DNA of 40,086 nt from positions 1 to 40,086 of the IMG/VR virus record IMGVR_UViG_3300027793_000143. One strand, 5' to 3'. Position 1 is the first letter of the stretch; every line of letters starts with the position of its first letter. A program made the translations under genes and the position numbers. This DNA comes from a virus. Shown here one piece after another: positions 32,214 to 40,086 of this stretch. Below the pieces are notes generated by a model that worked only from the letters and a program-made list of their open reading frames with translations, was not told the DNA's origin and did no database searches.

Positions 32214-35200
32214 ATGAAGAAAGAATTTTTAAAAATGGCTGGTGTAGAAAATGAAAAAGATTTCTACAAATTGTTTCCAACAGAACAAGCATTCTTTGGC
32301 ATGTTTCCTGAAGCTAAAAAACTAGTACAAAAAAGGTATGGTGGTTTAGTAAAAGCAGTTGGTGGGTTTAATGTTACAAGTGAAAGTACAAGACCAGCTG
32401 CAACATGTGGCAAAGGAGGTTGTAACAATCCAGATAATTTTGTTGATAATAGGATGATGAATATTATTAACAAACAAAAAGAAGCAAAACCTACAACTCC
32501 TTGGCAAAATATAACATCAAAAGTAGGACTTGAGAATGAGAATGAGATGTTAAAAAAAGAATGGGAGCAAACAAGTAAAAATTATCCTGGTTTAACATAT
32601 GATGAATTTTTTGCTGCTAATCAACTAGAAAGAAATAATAGATTAAATCAATCTCAATACAATAACTATTTTGATGAACAAGGTAATCCAATAGAAGGGA
32701 AAGATCCTCGTGCATATTCTTCACAACCTTATATTCCTTGGGTGAGATCTACGTTTAATAATCCCACTCCAAGTCGTGAAACTATAATGAGATATTTTCA
32801 AGACTACAAACTAAATAAAAATGATATAGAAAATTTAGTTAATGAAAGATATACTCCTAAAAATCAAATTGCACCTTCATATTTTAGAGCAGGTGGTGCA
32901 TTAACTCAATTTCAACCAGGTGGTAGTAACGCTTCGCTTCCTGGTTATCTTCAAGTTAGAGATAAACAATATGGTAGTCAAGGGGATATAGTAAACAGAG
33001 GAATGAGTGTTGGAACAAAAGCTGCAATTCAACCACAAATTAAAGAGGAACAAGTTGTTAAACAAATAATGAAAAAAACAGGAGCAAGTAGGCCTGTTGC
33101 TCAACAAATACGTCAACAACAAACACAGAAAAAATCAAATGTAACAGTTGGTCAAGATAATAGAACAGATTATGAAAGAAAGGTTGCGCAGCAAAAAGTA
33201 GATGATGTTAATAAATATAGAACAGAAGTACTAGGTATTCCTGAAGGAACTACACAAAGAGATTTAGATGAAGCAAATAAGTATAAAGAAAGATTAGGTA
33301 GAATATTAAATGTTGGTTTAACAGCAGCACCTTTGTTAGAAGGTGCACTTTCTTTAGGAGCTAGAGCAATACCAATGGCAGGTAGAACTGCTAGTAGACT
33401 TGTAGCACCAACTTCTACATCAACAAGACAAGCTACAATACAATCATTTAATCCTAAAACTAAAATGTATGAAACTAGACTTGTTGATATACCAGAACAG
33501 ATTATACCAGGAAGATCGTTTGAAGATGTGCAACATAAAATACCAAGTTTATTAAAGGATTTAAAAATTGGTCCTGTAGAACATTGGTTTAGAAAAAATT
33601 TTAAAGGAATTGGTAAATCAATTCCTACGAATAATGACCAAGGATTAGTTATAGATCCAACAGGTAAGATATGGGATAAAAATACAAGATATTGGTTAAA
33701 TAGACTATATGGACATACTCCAGATCCTTTAGAGCTTATTAAACCTTATCAAGGTCAATATAGTAGAAATTTTGGAACTTTAATTTCTGAAAGTCCTAAA
33801 CCTAATCTGACATCGGGTAGTTTTAATTTTGTAGGTAAAAGTGGGATTCAAGGTCAACCTTTACAATCTGGATTATTAAATACAAGGGATCTTGGACAAA
33901 TGATTCGTAACCCAAAACAATATTTTACTAAACCTGGAGGACCTCAAAAATTTGAAGTAAACTTTGATGAAATTTCTAGAATGAATAGAGGTGAAATAGA
34001 TCCTTTTGGTGAAACAGGAAGATTTTTTACTTTTGGTGAAACACCATCTAGAGTTATTGATTGGGGTAAAGTTGGAGAAACAGCACTTCAATTAGGACTT
34101 GGTACAGGATCAGTAGCTTCAGGAGCATATTTAGGAAGTCAAAGAAATAAAAAACAAGATGGTGGTTTAGTAAAAGCACAAGATGGTGCAGAATATACAG
34201 GTTCAAGTATTGTAGACTATTTAGCAACAAAAGGGTATCAAGGATCTAAACCATTTAGAGGACAACTTGCTAAAGAATATGGTGTTGAAGGGTATGATTA
34301 TTCGGCAGCAAAAAACTTAGAGCTTCTTGAAAAACTTAGACAAAATCAAGATATTCTTTTAGCTCATCAACAATCATTTACTCCAGTTAGTGTTGAAACA
34401 ATTGAGCAATTGCATGCAAAAAATAAAGCAGGATTAGATAGACATTCATCTCTTCCTGGAAAAGAAGAAGCTAGAAGTAATTATAATGCTGATAAACTAA
34501 ATGCTCTTTTAGATATTGCTACTATGGACATTAATAAAGGAATGGGGACAATGCCTCAGTTTGGTTTTAATAATGCTTCTCAATATGCAGCAATGAATAA
34601 AAAACCAAGTGTCTCTACTGAAGAATACTCATCTGATCCTACTACTGAAGATTACACTGCAGATCCTGGTGGTTATTATAAAACCATACAAGAAGGTGAA
34701 GAAGCTTTTGTTCTTCCTGAAGTGGTAGTTACATCACCTGTAACTAAAAAACAAATTCAAGAAATTAAAGCTAAAAAAGGAGCAATGGATCAGTTTAATA
34801 AATATTTAGATTATTCTAGAAGTTTGCTTCAAATTCCATTTAGACCTGGTCAACAACCTATTTCACAAAGAAAAGAAGAATATACTGAGTTTGATGTATT
34901 ACCTGAAGAAGGTTTACCTAATAAACAAAATCAAAAAAACAACTTAGGTTTTTTTGATTATTTAAATCTTGGTACTAAAGCTGCTGGACTTTTTTTGGGT
35001 GAATTTTTAGATCCTACTAAAAACATAGAAAGAATAAGCAGCGGTGTTAATGATATATTTCAACTCGGTCAAAATTATTTTGCAAGAAAAAATGCACTTA
35101 AAGAAGGTGATGATCTTAATAAATCAAAGTCAACAATTTCAATTCCAAAAGTAGAAAAACCAGTTGTTAGTCAATCACCATTAGTACTTGAAAGTACACC

Positions 35201-37724
35201 ATATGCAGAAGGTAGTGCAATAGAAATGTATGATAAAAATGAAGCGTATGATAAAAAGAATAAAAGATATATTACAAAACCATTATGGCTTGATCTAAGC
35301 AGTTCTAGTTTAAGATTAGGAGCAAGAAATAGAGGTAGTAGATTAGGTGATATTAAAACGGAAGGTTTTGTTATAACACCATTTGCAAAAGAATATGGAA
35401 TGGGTGAGGGGTATACTGATAATAATGGTACAAATACAATTAGAAGATACAGCGATAATGAAATAGCAGATGATAAAATATACGGGGGAATTGATGCTGA
35501 AGGTAAATTCTATTTAGATTATGGTAAAAATTTGAAAGGAAAGAATTTAGAAATGGCTGATTTTAGATCTGCGGAAATTACTGGAATTGCAAAAGAAAAG
35601 AATGGAAAATACATGTATAGTGATGCTACATCTAATTATGAGGTAGCAAGAACAGCAATGGCTTTTGATGAAAACGGTAATCCAACAGTTAATTTAAATA
35701 TTTTAATTCCTAAAAAACAAATTGATAAAGGTCATGAATCATTTGGAGCTGTTGGAGGTGGTAGGTATATTTTAGCTACACCTGATTTAAAGAAAAAAGT
35801 ACTAGTTGCAGGTTCTTTAAAAAATATTGATGACTATGTTGAACAGTTTAAAAAAGCAACAGGTCTATCAGTAATTAAATTAATTCCACTTGATAATGGT
35901 ACATTTGCTAGAGGTTTGTTTACAAAAGATGGCGTTATAACAAATAAAGATCAAAATAGATATGATAATTTTAATCATACAGGTGGAGCTGCTTTTTATT
36001 TAAAACAAAAAAGACATGGAGGATCTGTTCTTTCTAAAATGCAAGGAGGAGGAACACCACCTAATTGTGATCCTGGTTATATGCCTGATCCAAATGATCC
36101 TACAAAGTGTATTCAAGATCCTAATATTTTTGCTATGTTTAAACCACCATCTATGGATGATGAGACATTTGGTGATCCATTTTCTACAACTTCAACTACA
36201 ACTACATGGGTTCAGTGGTATAATCAAAATTTAGCAAACTCTGTTATTGATCCTCCAAGTGGAAAAAGTATTATGGATATGAAATGGGAGGGTGATCCTA
36301 CATACGATCCTTCTAAGGAAACAGATATGTATGGTAATGTAATAACTAGTACCACTACAAAAGCTCCTAGATATCTTTTTGGTAAGTTTGGAGAATGGAT
36401 GGATAAAAAAGGCGCAGCTGCTTTTACTCAAGTAGCTAAAGGTTTAAATACAGGATTTGCTCTTGGTAATAGACTTGCTGCTGAAAAACAACATAGAGAT
36501 TTTCAAAAAAGTTATGAAAAGAATTTAAGAAATAAAATATTTACACAACCTGTAATGCCTTCTGTATCAGGATCTAGAGGAGACTATACACAAACTGGAG
36601 CATTTAGACCTAATGAGTATACAGTAAATAAAGGAATGTACACATCTAATATGCCAGGTGCAATAGTAGGTACACAACAGTTTGCTCAATTTGGTGGAGG
36701 TATTATTGGTGAGCAACTAGTAGTTCCAGAAACTGAATTTTCTCCTATAGTTACTCCTGAAGTTGTTGTTGAAACACCTGCTTCTTCTGTTCAACCACAA
36801 ACTACAAATACAACAACAACTCCACCATCATCATCTTCGTCTAAACCAAAAAAATATAATTTTGCTGGTGTAAATCCTGTGATAGAACAAACATGGGATG
36901 AAATTCTTAAACAATATGCAGGTGTAAGAATGTCTGGTATATGGGGTGATAAAAAACATAGACAAAGAGAAAGTGATCATAATACAGGTAATGCTCTTGA
37001 TATTGGTATAGTTAACATTGATCAAGGTAATAAGATTGCTGAACAGATTATTAGTCAAGCAAAAGAAAAAAGAGTAAAATATGTTATATTTAATAGAAGA
37101 GTATGGAATCCACAAGAAGGTTGGCATAAATATATACCCACTAAAGCTAATGGCAATAATCCACATACCACTCATGTTCATATAAGTTTCTTTCCCTATG
37201 AAGGAAAAAAGAATGATAAAAAAACTGGAGAAAGTATAGCTTTAACACATAACAATCCTGGTAACATTCACTTTGGTAAGTTTACAAGTCAATGGGGAGC
37301 TGAAAAAGGAGCGTATGATAACAAAGGACATGTAGCTAAATTTAAATCTTTAGATGAAGGATGGGATGCACACAAAAAACTTTTGTCGGGACCAGATTAT
37401 AGTGATTTTACTATAGAACAGGCTAGGAATAAATGGGTTACTGGTGATCCTAATAAAATTACTGATTCTTCTAAATTTATTTTAAAAGAATTAGGAGTTG
37501 GTGCTAATTTAAAGATTAGAGATTTAACTCAAGATCAATTTAATAAACTTGCTTCTTTATTTGTAAAATATGAAGATAATATCTTATATAAAAAAATGAA
37601 AGATCTTAAAAAATATTTTGAATTAGGAGGAGAAGTGAGTTATAATGAAGGTGAAGAATATGATTTAACAGAAGATCAAATAAGACAAATTCTTGAAAAC
37701 GGTGGTGACATAGAGTATATTTAA
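32214..37724 (+). CDS. Giant virion protein 2 with C-terminal cell-wall hydrolase domains, 1836 aa
   Basis: The ATG at 32214 is chosen over a TTG at 32187 inside the previous gene. Order: N-terminal region with CGKGGCNNP; GG linker GGALTQFQPGG (residue 227); hydrophobic Ala/Leu-rich segment near 364-399; another GG linker near 648; a beta-rich domain near 1023-1262; RHGGSVLSKMQGGG near 1266; a Cys/Pro segment CDPGYMPDPNDPTKC; a TTSTTTT tract near 1325. Residues about 1545-1665 form a D-Ala-D-Ala carboxypeptidase-like domain (SDHNTGNALD with H1589 and D1596; THVH with H1654/H1656). Residues about 1680-1795 match a P5-type lysozyme-like domain (NNPGNIHFGKF). The acidic end ENGGDIEYI is also seen in other phage proteins by memory. 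Probably opens peptidoglycan at infection. Confidence 0.7.
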   Translation: MKKEFLKMAGVENEKDFYKLFPTEQAFFGMFPEAKKLVQKRYGGLVKAVGGFNVTSESTRPAATCGKGGCNNPDNFVDNRMMNIINKQKEAKPTTPWQNITSKVGLENENEMLKKEWEQTSKNYPGLTYDEFFAANQLERNNRLNQSQYNNYFDEQGNPIEGKDPRAYSSQPYIPWVRSTFNNPTPSRETIMRYFQDYKLNKNDIENLVNERYTPKNQIAPSYFRAGGALTQFQPGGSNASLPGYLQVRDKQYGSQGDIVNRGMSVGTKAAIQPQIKEEQVVKQIMKKTGASRPVAQQIRQQQTQKKSNVTVGQDNRTDYERKVAQQKVDDVNKYRTEVLGIPEGTTQRDLDEANKYKERLGRILNVGLTAAPLLEGALSLGARAIPMAGRTASRLVAPTSTSTRQATIQSFNPKTKMYETRLVDIPEQIIPGRSFEDVQHKIPSLLKDLKIGPVEHWFRKNFKGIGKSIPTNNDQGLVIDPTGKIWDKNTRYWLNRLYGHTPDPLELIKPYQGQYSRNFGTLISESPKPNLTSGSFNFVGKSGIQGQPLQSGLLNTRDLGQMIRNPKQYFTKPGGPQKFEVNFDEISRMNRGEIDPFGETGRFFTFGETPSRVIDWGKVGETALQLGLGTGSVASGAYLGSQRNKKQDGGLVKAQDGAEYTGSSIVDYLATKGYQGSKPFRGQLAKEYGVEGYDYSAAKNLELLEKLRQNQDILLAHQQSFTPVSVETIEQLHAKNKAGLDRHSSLPGKEEARSNYNADKLNALLDIATMDINKGMGTMPQFGFNNASQYAAMNKKPSVSTEEYSSDPTTEDYTADPGGYYKTIQEGEEAFVLPEVVVTSPVTKKQIQEIKAKKGAMDQFNKYLDYSRSLLQIPFRPGQQPISQRKEEYTEFDVLPEEGLPNKQNQKNNLGFFDYLNLGTKAAGLFLGEFLDPTKNIERISSGVNDIFQLGQNYFARKNALKEGDDLNKSKSTISIPKVEKPVVSQSPLVLESTPYAEGSAIEMYDKNEAYDKKNKRYITKPLWLDLSSSSLRLGARNRGSRLGDIKTEGFVITPFAKEYGMGEGYTDNNGTNTIRRYSDNEIADDKIYGGIDAEGKFYLDYGKNLKGKNLEMADFRSAEITGIAKEKNGKYMYSDATSNYEVARTAMAFDENGNPTVNLNILIPKKQIDKGHESFGAVGGGRYILATPDLKKKVLVAGSLKNIDDYVEQFKKATGLSVIKLIPLDNGTFARGLFTKDGVITNKDQNRYDNFNHTGGAAFYLKQKRHGGSVLSKMQGGGTPPNCDPGYMPDPNDPTKCIQDPNIFAMFKPPSMDDETFGDPFSTTSTTTTWVQWYNQNLANSVIDPPSGKSIMDMKWEGDPTYDPSKETDMYGNVITSTTTKAPRYLFGKFGEWMDKKGAAAFTQVAKGLNTGFALGNRLAAEKQHRDFQKSYEKNLRNKIFTQPVMPSVSGSRGDYTQTGAFRPNEYTVNKGMYTSNMPGAIVGTQQFAQFGGGIIGEQLVVPETEFSPIVTPEVVVETPASSVQPQTTNTTTTPPSSSSSKPKKYNFAGVNPVIEQTWDEILKQYAGVRMSGIWGDKKHRQRESDHNTGNALDIGIVNIDQGNKIAEQIISQAKEKRVKYVIFNRRVWNPQEGWHKYIPTKANGNNPHTTHVHISFFPYEGKKNDKKTGESIALTHNNPGNIHFGKFTSQWGAEKGAYDNKGHVAKFKSLDEGWDAHKKLLSGPDYSDFTIEQARNKWVTGDPNKITDSSKFILKELGVGANLKIRDLTQDQFNKLASLFVKYEDNILYKKMKDLKKYFELGGEVSYNEGEEYDLTEDQIRQILENGGDIEYI
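32892..32924 (+). repeat. GG linker module, copy C (short form)
   Basis: Codes for GGALTQFQPGG in the second giant protein, matching the first part of the copies in the upstream gene. It shows the linker is shared between proteins. Confidence 0.6.
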
Positions 37725-37744
37725 AATATATTAAAACAAACAAT

Positions 37745-40086
37745 ATGAAAGTTAGAATTACAAGAGCTCCTCAAAAGATGGTTTATGGTGGACAAAAGAA
37801 ACACTCACTTGATATAGTGAGAACAACGATTGATGATTATGATCCTGATTACAATGATGTTGAAAGAAAAAACACTCGTAGTGCTGATCCTAGAGAGGAT
37901 TCAAATGTAGAAGTTGAAGGAGGTGAAGAAATTAAATATACAACTGGTCCATTACAAAAAGCAGTGGGTCCTAATCATAATCCCGATCCTAATAAAGAAG
38001 GTGGTGTTCCTATGAATCTACCTGATAACTCATTTGTTTATTCTAAAAGAAAAGGAAAAATGGGAGTGAAAGGTAGTGTTCTATCTCAATTTGGTAAATC
38101 AGAAAAAGATAAAAAAACTTATTCTTTTGCAGAATTAGCTGGTCAATATAGACCAAATAAATATTATGATATTCTTCAAAATGATAAAGCAGATCCTTTA
38201 CAAAAAGCAACAGCAGCAGCAATGATACAAAAATATGATGATAAGCTTGCTAGTCTAGCTATATTACAAGAATCTAAAAAAGGTTTTCCACAGGGGATTC
38301 CAGAAATTGCTAAAGAAAAATTTGCTAAAATGCAACAATATATGCAACAATCTCAACAACAACAAATGGAGCAGCAACCTCAAGATCAAATGATGCAACA
38401 ACCACCTATGATGGGTCAACAACCTATGGCTATGTATGGATATAACACTATGAACTATGGAGGATTTGTTCCTGACTATAGTAGTATAGGTGATATGTAT
38501 AGATATCAAGCTGGTGGATCATCTCGTAGTCAAGATAAGAAGATAGCTCAATACATTTCTGTTTATGCTCAACTAACAAAAAAGTCTGAGGAAGAAATAT
38601 ATCAAGCACTTCAATCGCTTGGTCGTGCACAACAACAAGAAGCATTGCAAAACATTATGCAAACTGTTGAAGACGTTATTTCTCAACAACAAGGTGGTGG
38701 TGGTGGAGATCAGCAAATGATGCAGCAACAAGATACATCGGGATACTATAGTGCTCCAGGTGGAGAACCAGATTATGCTATGCAACAAGCTCAAGAAGAA
38801 CAACCTACAGAAGAAGAAGAAACTCAACAAATGAGAAGAGGAGGTTCTTATAGTGGTACATATTATCAAGGAACATATTTTGCTAATGGAGGATCATTTG
38901 TTCCTACATATGGAGATAGTTCTTATAATGATCAGTTTGGTGGTGAGATATATGACTATGATAACTACATGCTACCAAAAGCTCAAGGTGGATTACAATC
39001 TCCAAATAAAGTGTCAAAAAAAGATTTTGAAGCTAAAGTTGCTAGTGGAGAATATCAACGTATACAAGGAACTAATAAAGCAAGAAAAGGAAATACAGTT
39101 ATTGAGGTAGCTGGTACATACAAACCAGGTACACCAGGATATACTAAAAAAGGATCACCTGGTAAATCAGTTGAAGTTAGAGGAGCTGTTTCTGGTGGTA
39201 AACCTGGTAAAGCTTGGGAAGATTGGATTAAAGCACAATTAGCAAAAGGTGTTACAATAGAAGAACTTGCTAAAAAGGGTCATGGTACTGTTAGTGGTTT
39301 ACAAAAATATAAATCATATTATAAACCTATACAACAAGCAACACCAGATGAAGTAGTTCCTGAAACAAAAGGTACGTGTCTTGATGAAAAAGGTAATCCT
39401 GATCCTACATTAGAGTATAATGAAAAAACAGGAAAGTGTGAAAGAAAAAAAGAAATTCAAGAATATATAACATATGAAGAAGGTGAAGAAGGACCTAAAG
39501 CAGGTGATGTAACTGGTGGTAATTTTGGTGGTGGTTATTATGGAATTCCTTTTCAAAACACATTAGGAATAATGGCAGCTGCTGCTTATCCTCCTCTCTA
39601 TCTTCGTCCTTTTTACGATGAGCCTCAAGGAGTTATACCTAGACCTACATTTTATGATCCTGAAAGAGAACTTGCTTCAGCACAAGAAACTGCTAGAGGA
39701 TTAGAACAAATGGCTGGTATGATCAATCCTCAAGCTGCTGGAGCTATGGCTAACTATATACAAGCAAATGCTGCTAAAACATCAGCTGACACTATAGGAA
39801 GATATCAAAATCTTAATGTTGGTGTGGCTAATCAGTATTCTCCATTGCAAGCTCAAGTATATAATTCTCTTGCTGCTCAAAAACGTGAAACAAGAAATAA
39901 AAGATATACGGGTGAAACTGTTGCTGCACAACAATATCAAAATGCTATGCGTAAATATGGTACTGATTTTGCAGAAACGCTTGGTGAAGGTATTGAAGCA
40001 GGTATTAAAAAAGGACAACTTTATGATACATCTAAATATTATACATCAGATCCTTTTGGTAGACTTAGACTTAAACCAGGTGTTAA
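37745..40086 (+). CDS. Giant virion protein 3 (cargo/ejection candidate), partial at window end
   Basis: ATG at 37745 starts a frame open to the end of the window (780 codons and two bases). The segments NVEVEGGEEI, GGVPMNLPDNSFVYSKRKGK, SFAELAGQY and ILQESKKGFPQGIPEIAKEK match a conserved cargo-protein pattern I recall from crAss-like and related Bacteroidota phages. Residues about 196-235 and 315-365 are Gln/Met-rich, prion-like, and are flanked by GG motifs (YGGF, AGGSS, RRGGSYSG, NGGSF, AQGGLQ). A Cys pair lies in GTCLDEKGNPDP...GKCERKK near residue 545, similar to giant protein 2. The rest of the gene is outside the window. Confidence 0.7.
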   Translation, partial: MKVRITRAPQKMVYGGQKKHSLDIVRTTIDDYDPDYNDVERKNTRSADPREDSNVEVEGGEEIKYTTGPLQKAVGPNHNPDPNKEGGVPMNLPDNSFVYSKRKGKMGVKGSVLSQFGKSEKDKKTYSFAELAGQYRPNKYYDILQNDKADPLQKATAAAMIQKYDDKLASLAILQESKKGFPQGIPEIAKEKFAKMQQYMQQSQQQQMEQQPQDQMMQQPPMMGQQPMAMYGYNTMNYGGFVPDYSSIGDMYRYQAGGSSRSQDKKIAQYISVYAQLTKKSEEEIYQALQSLGRAQQQEALQNIMQTVEDVISQQQGGGGGDQQMMQQQDTSGYYSAPGGEPDYAMQQAQEEQPTEEEETQQMRRGGSYSGTYYQGTYFANGGSFVPTYGDSSYNDQFGGEIYDYDNYMLPKAQGGLQSPNKVSKKDFEAKVASGEYQRIQGTNKARKGNTVIEVAGTYKPGTPGYTKKGSPGKSVEVRGAVSGGKPGKAWEDWIKAQLAKGVTIEELAKKGHGTVSGLQKYKSYYKPIQQATPDEVVPETKGTCLDEKGNPDPTLEYNEKTGKCERKKEIQEYITYEEGEEGPKAGDVTGGNFGGGYYGIPFQNTLGIMAAAAYPPLYLRPFYDEPQGVIPRPTFYDPERELASAQETARGLEQMAGMINPQAAGAMANYIQANAAKTSADTIGRYQNLNVGVANQYSPLQAQVYNSLAAQKRETRNKRYTGETVAAQQYQNAMRKYGTDFAETLGEGIEAGIKKGQLYDTSKYYTSDPFGRLRLKPGV

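Noticed and set aside
1-40086. Alternative genetic code (stop recoding seen in some crAss-like and Lak phages)
   Set aside because: Genes end at TAA, TAG and TGA with good junctions to the next gene, and no gene needs read-through.
1-40086. tRNA genes or an integrase/attachment site
   Set aside because: No cloverleaf-type sequence, recombinase gene or flanking repeat is visible in the gaps, all of which are under 160 bases.

Overview
This window is one continuous late (virion) gene block of a large tailed double-stranded DNA phage whose host is probably a Bacteroidota bacterium. The host inference rests on three things: the DNA is AT-rich throughout; start codons follow A-rich stretches and lack a clear Shine-Dalgarno sequence; and the tail-end gene set resembles that of crAss-like (Crassvirales-type) short-tailed phages. 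I see no tape measure, sheath or baseplate genes. All genes lie on the + strand, are packed tightly and often overlap by a few bases (TAATG or ATGA-type junctions). TAA, TAG and TGA all end genes, so the standard code fits. The crAss-like assignment is from memory of protein families and is moderate; a more distant large Bacteroidota phage is possible.

Region by region. 1-1824: end of an upstream gene and three unassigned, probably capsid-associated genes, with a perfect 19-bp palindrome between two of them. 1842-3458: seven tiny, very basic proteins, several ending in Lys runs or carrying a GG motif. 3446-5173: an endonuclease VII-type HNH nuclease, a conserved structural protein, and a complete ferritin with an intact ferroxidase centre and a 40-residue extra N-terminus. 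5243-6676: an isolated, promoter- and terminator-flanked major structural protein, the best capsid protein candidate here. 6814-9849: a structural accessory protein, a small Cys protein, a papain-like cysteine peptidase and a lipoprotein with five thrombospondin type 3 calcium-binding repeats and a metzincin-type protease domain. 9897-15369: eight Cys-rich and Thr-rich proteins, including four tandem divergent paralogues, probably surface fibre or decoration proteins. 15404-16938: two overlapping glycosyltransferases. 17037-19019: a long fibre-like protein and a partner. After a strong terminator, 19171-23031 holds a metallophosphoesterase, three connector or ring-type proteins and a small zincin. 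23024-27571 is the large tail muzzle/stabilisation-type protein. 27568-40086 holds three giant multidomain proteins that match the place of crAss-like ejected cargo proteins; the second ends in two cell-wall hydrolase-like domains and the third runs off the window.

How they may work together (inference): the ring and muzzle proteins build the tail, the giant proteins are carried in the particle and ejected, and their C-terminal hydrolases open the peptidoglycan. The Cys/Thr-rich proteins would decorate the particle, and the glycosyltransferases beside them could modify the mucin-like Thr tracts. The most unusual points are the ferritin next to the capsid gene, the Thr-tract/glycosyltransferase pairing, the tandem CC-motif paralogue family, a probable -1 frameshift at 14007-14054 that hides a Thr-rich tail, and a recurrent Gly-Gly linker module shared by the giant proteins that coexists with a papain-like protease.
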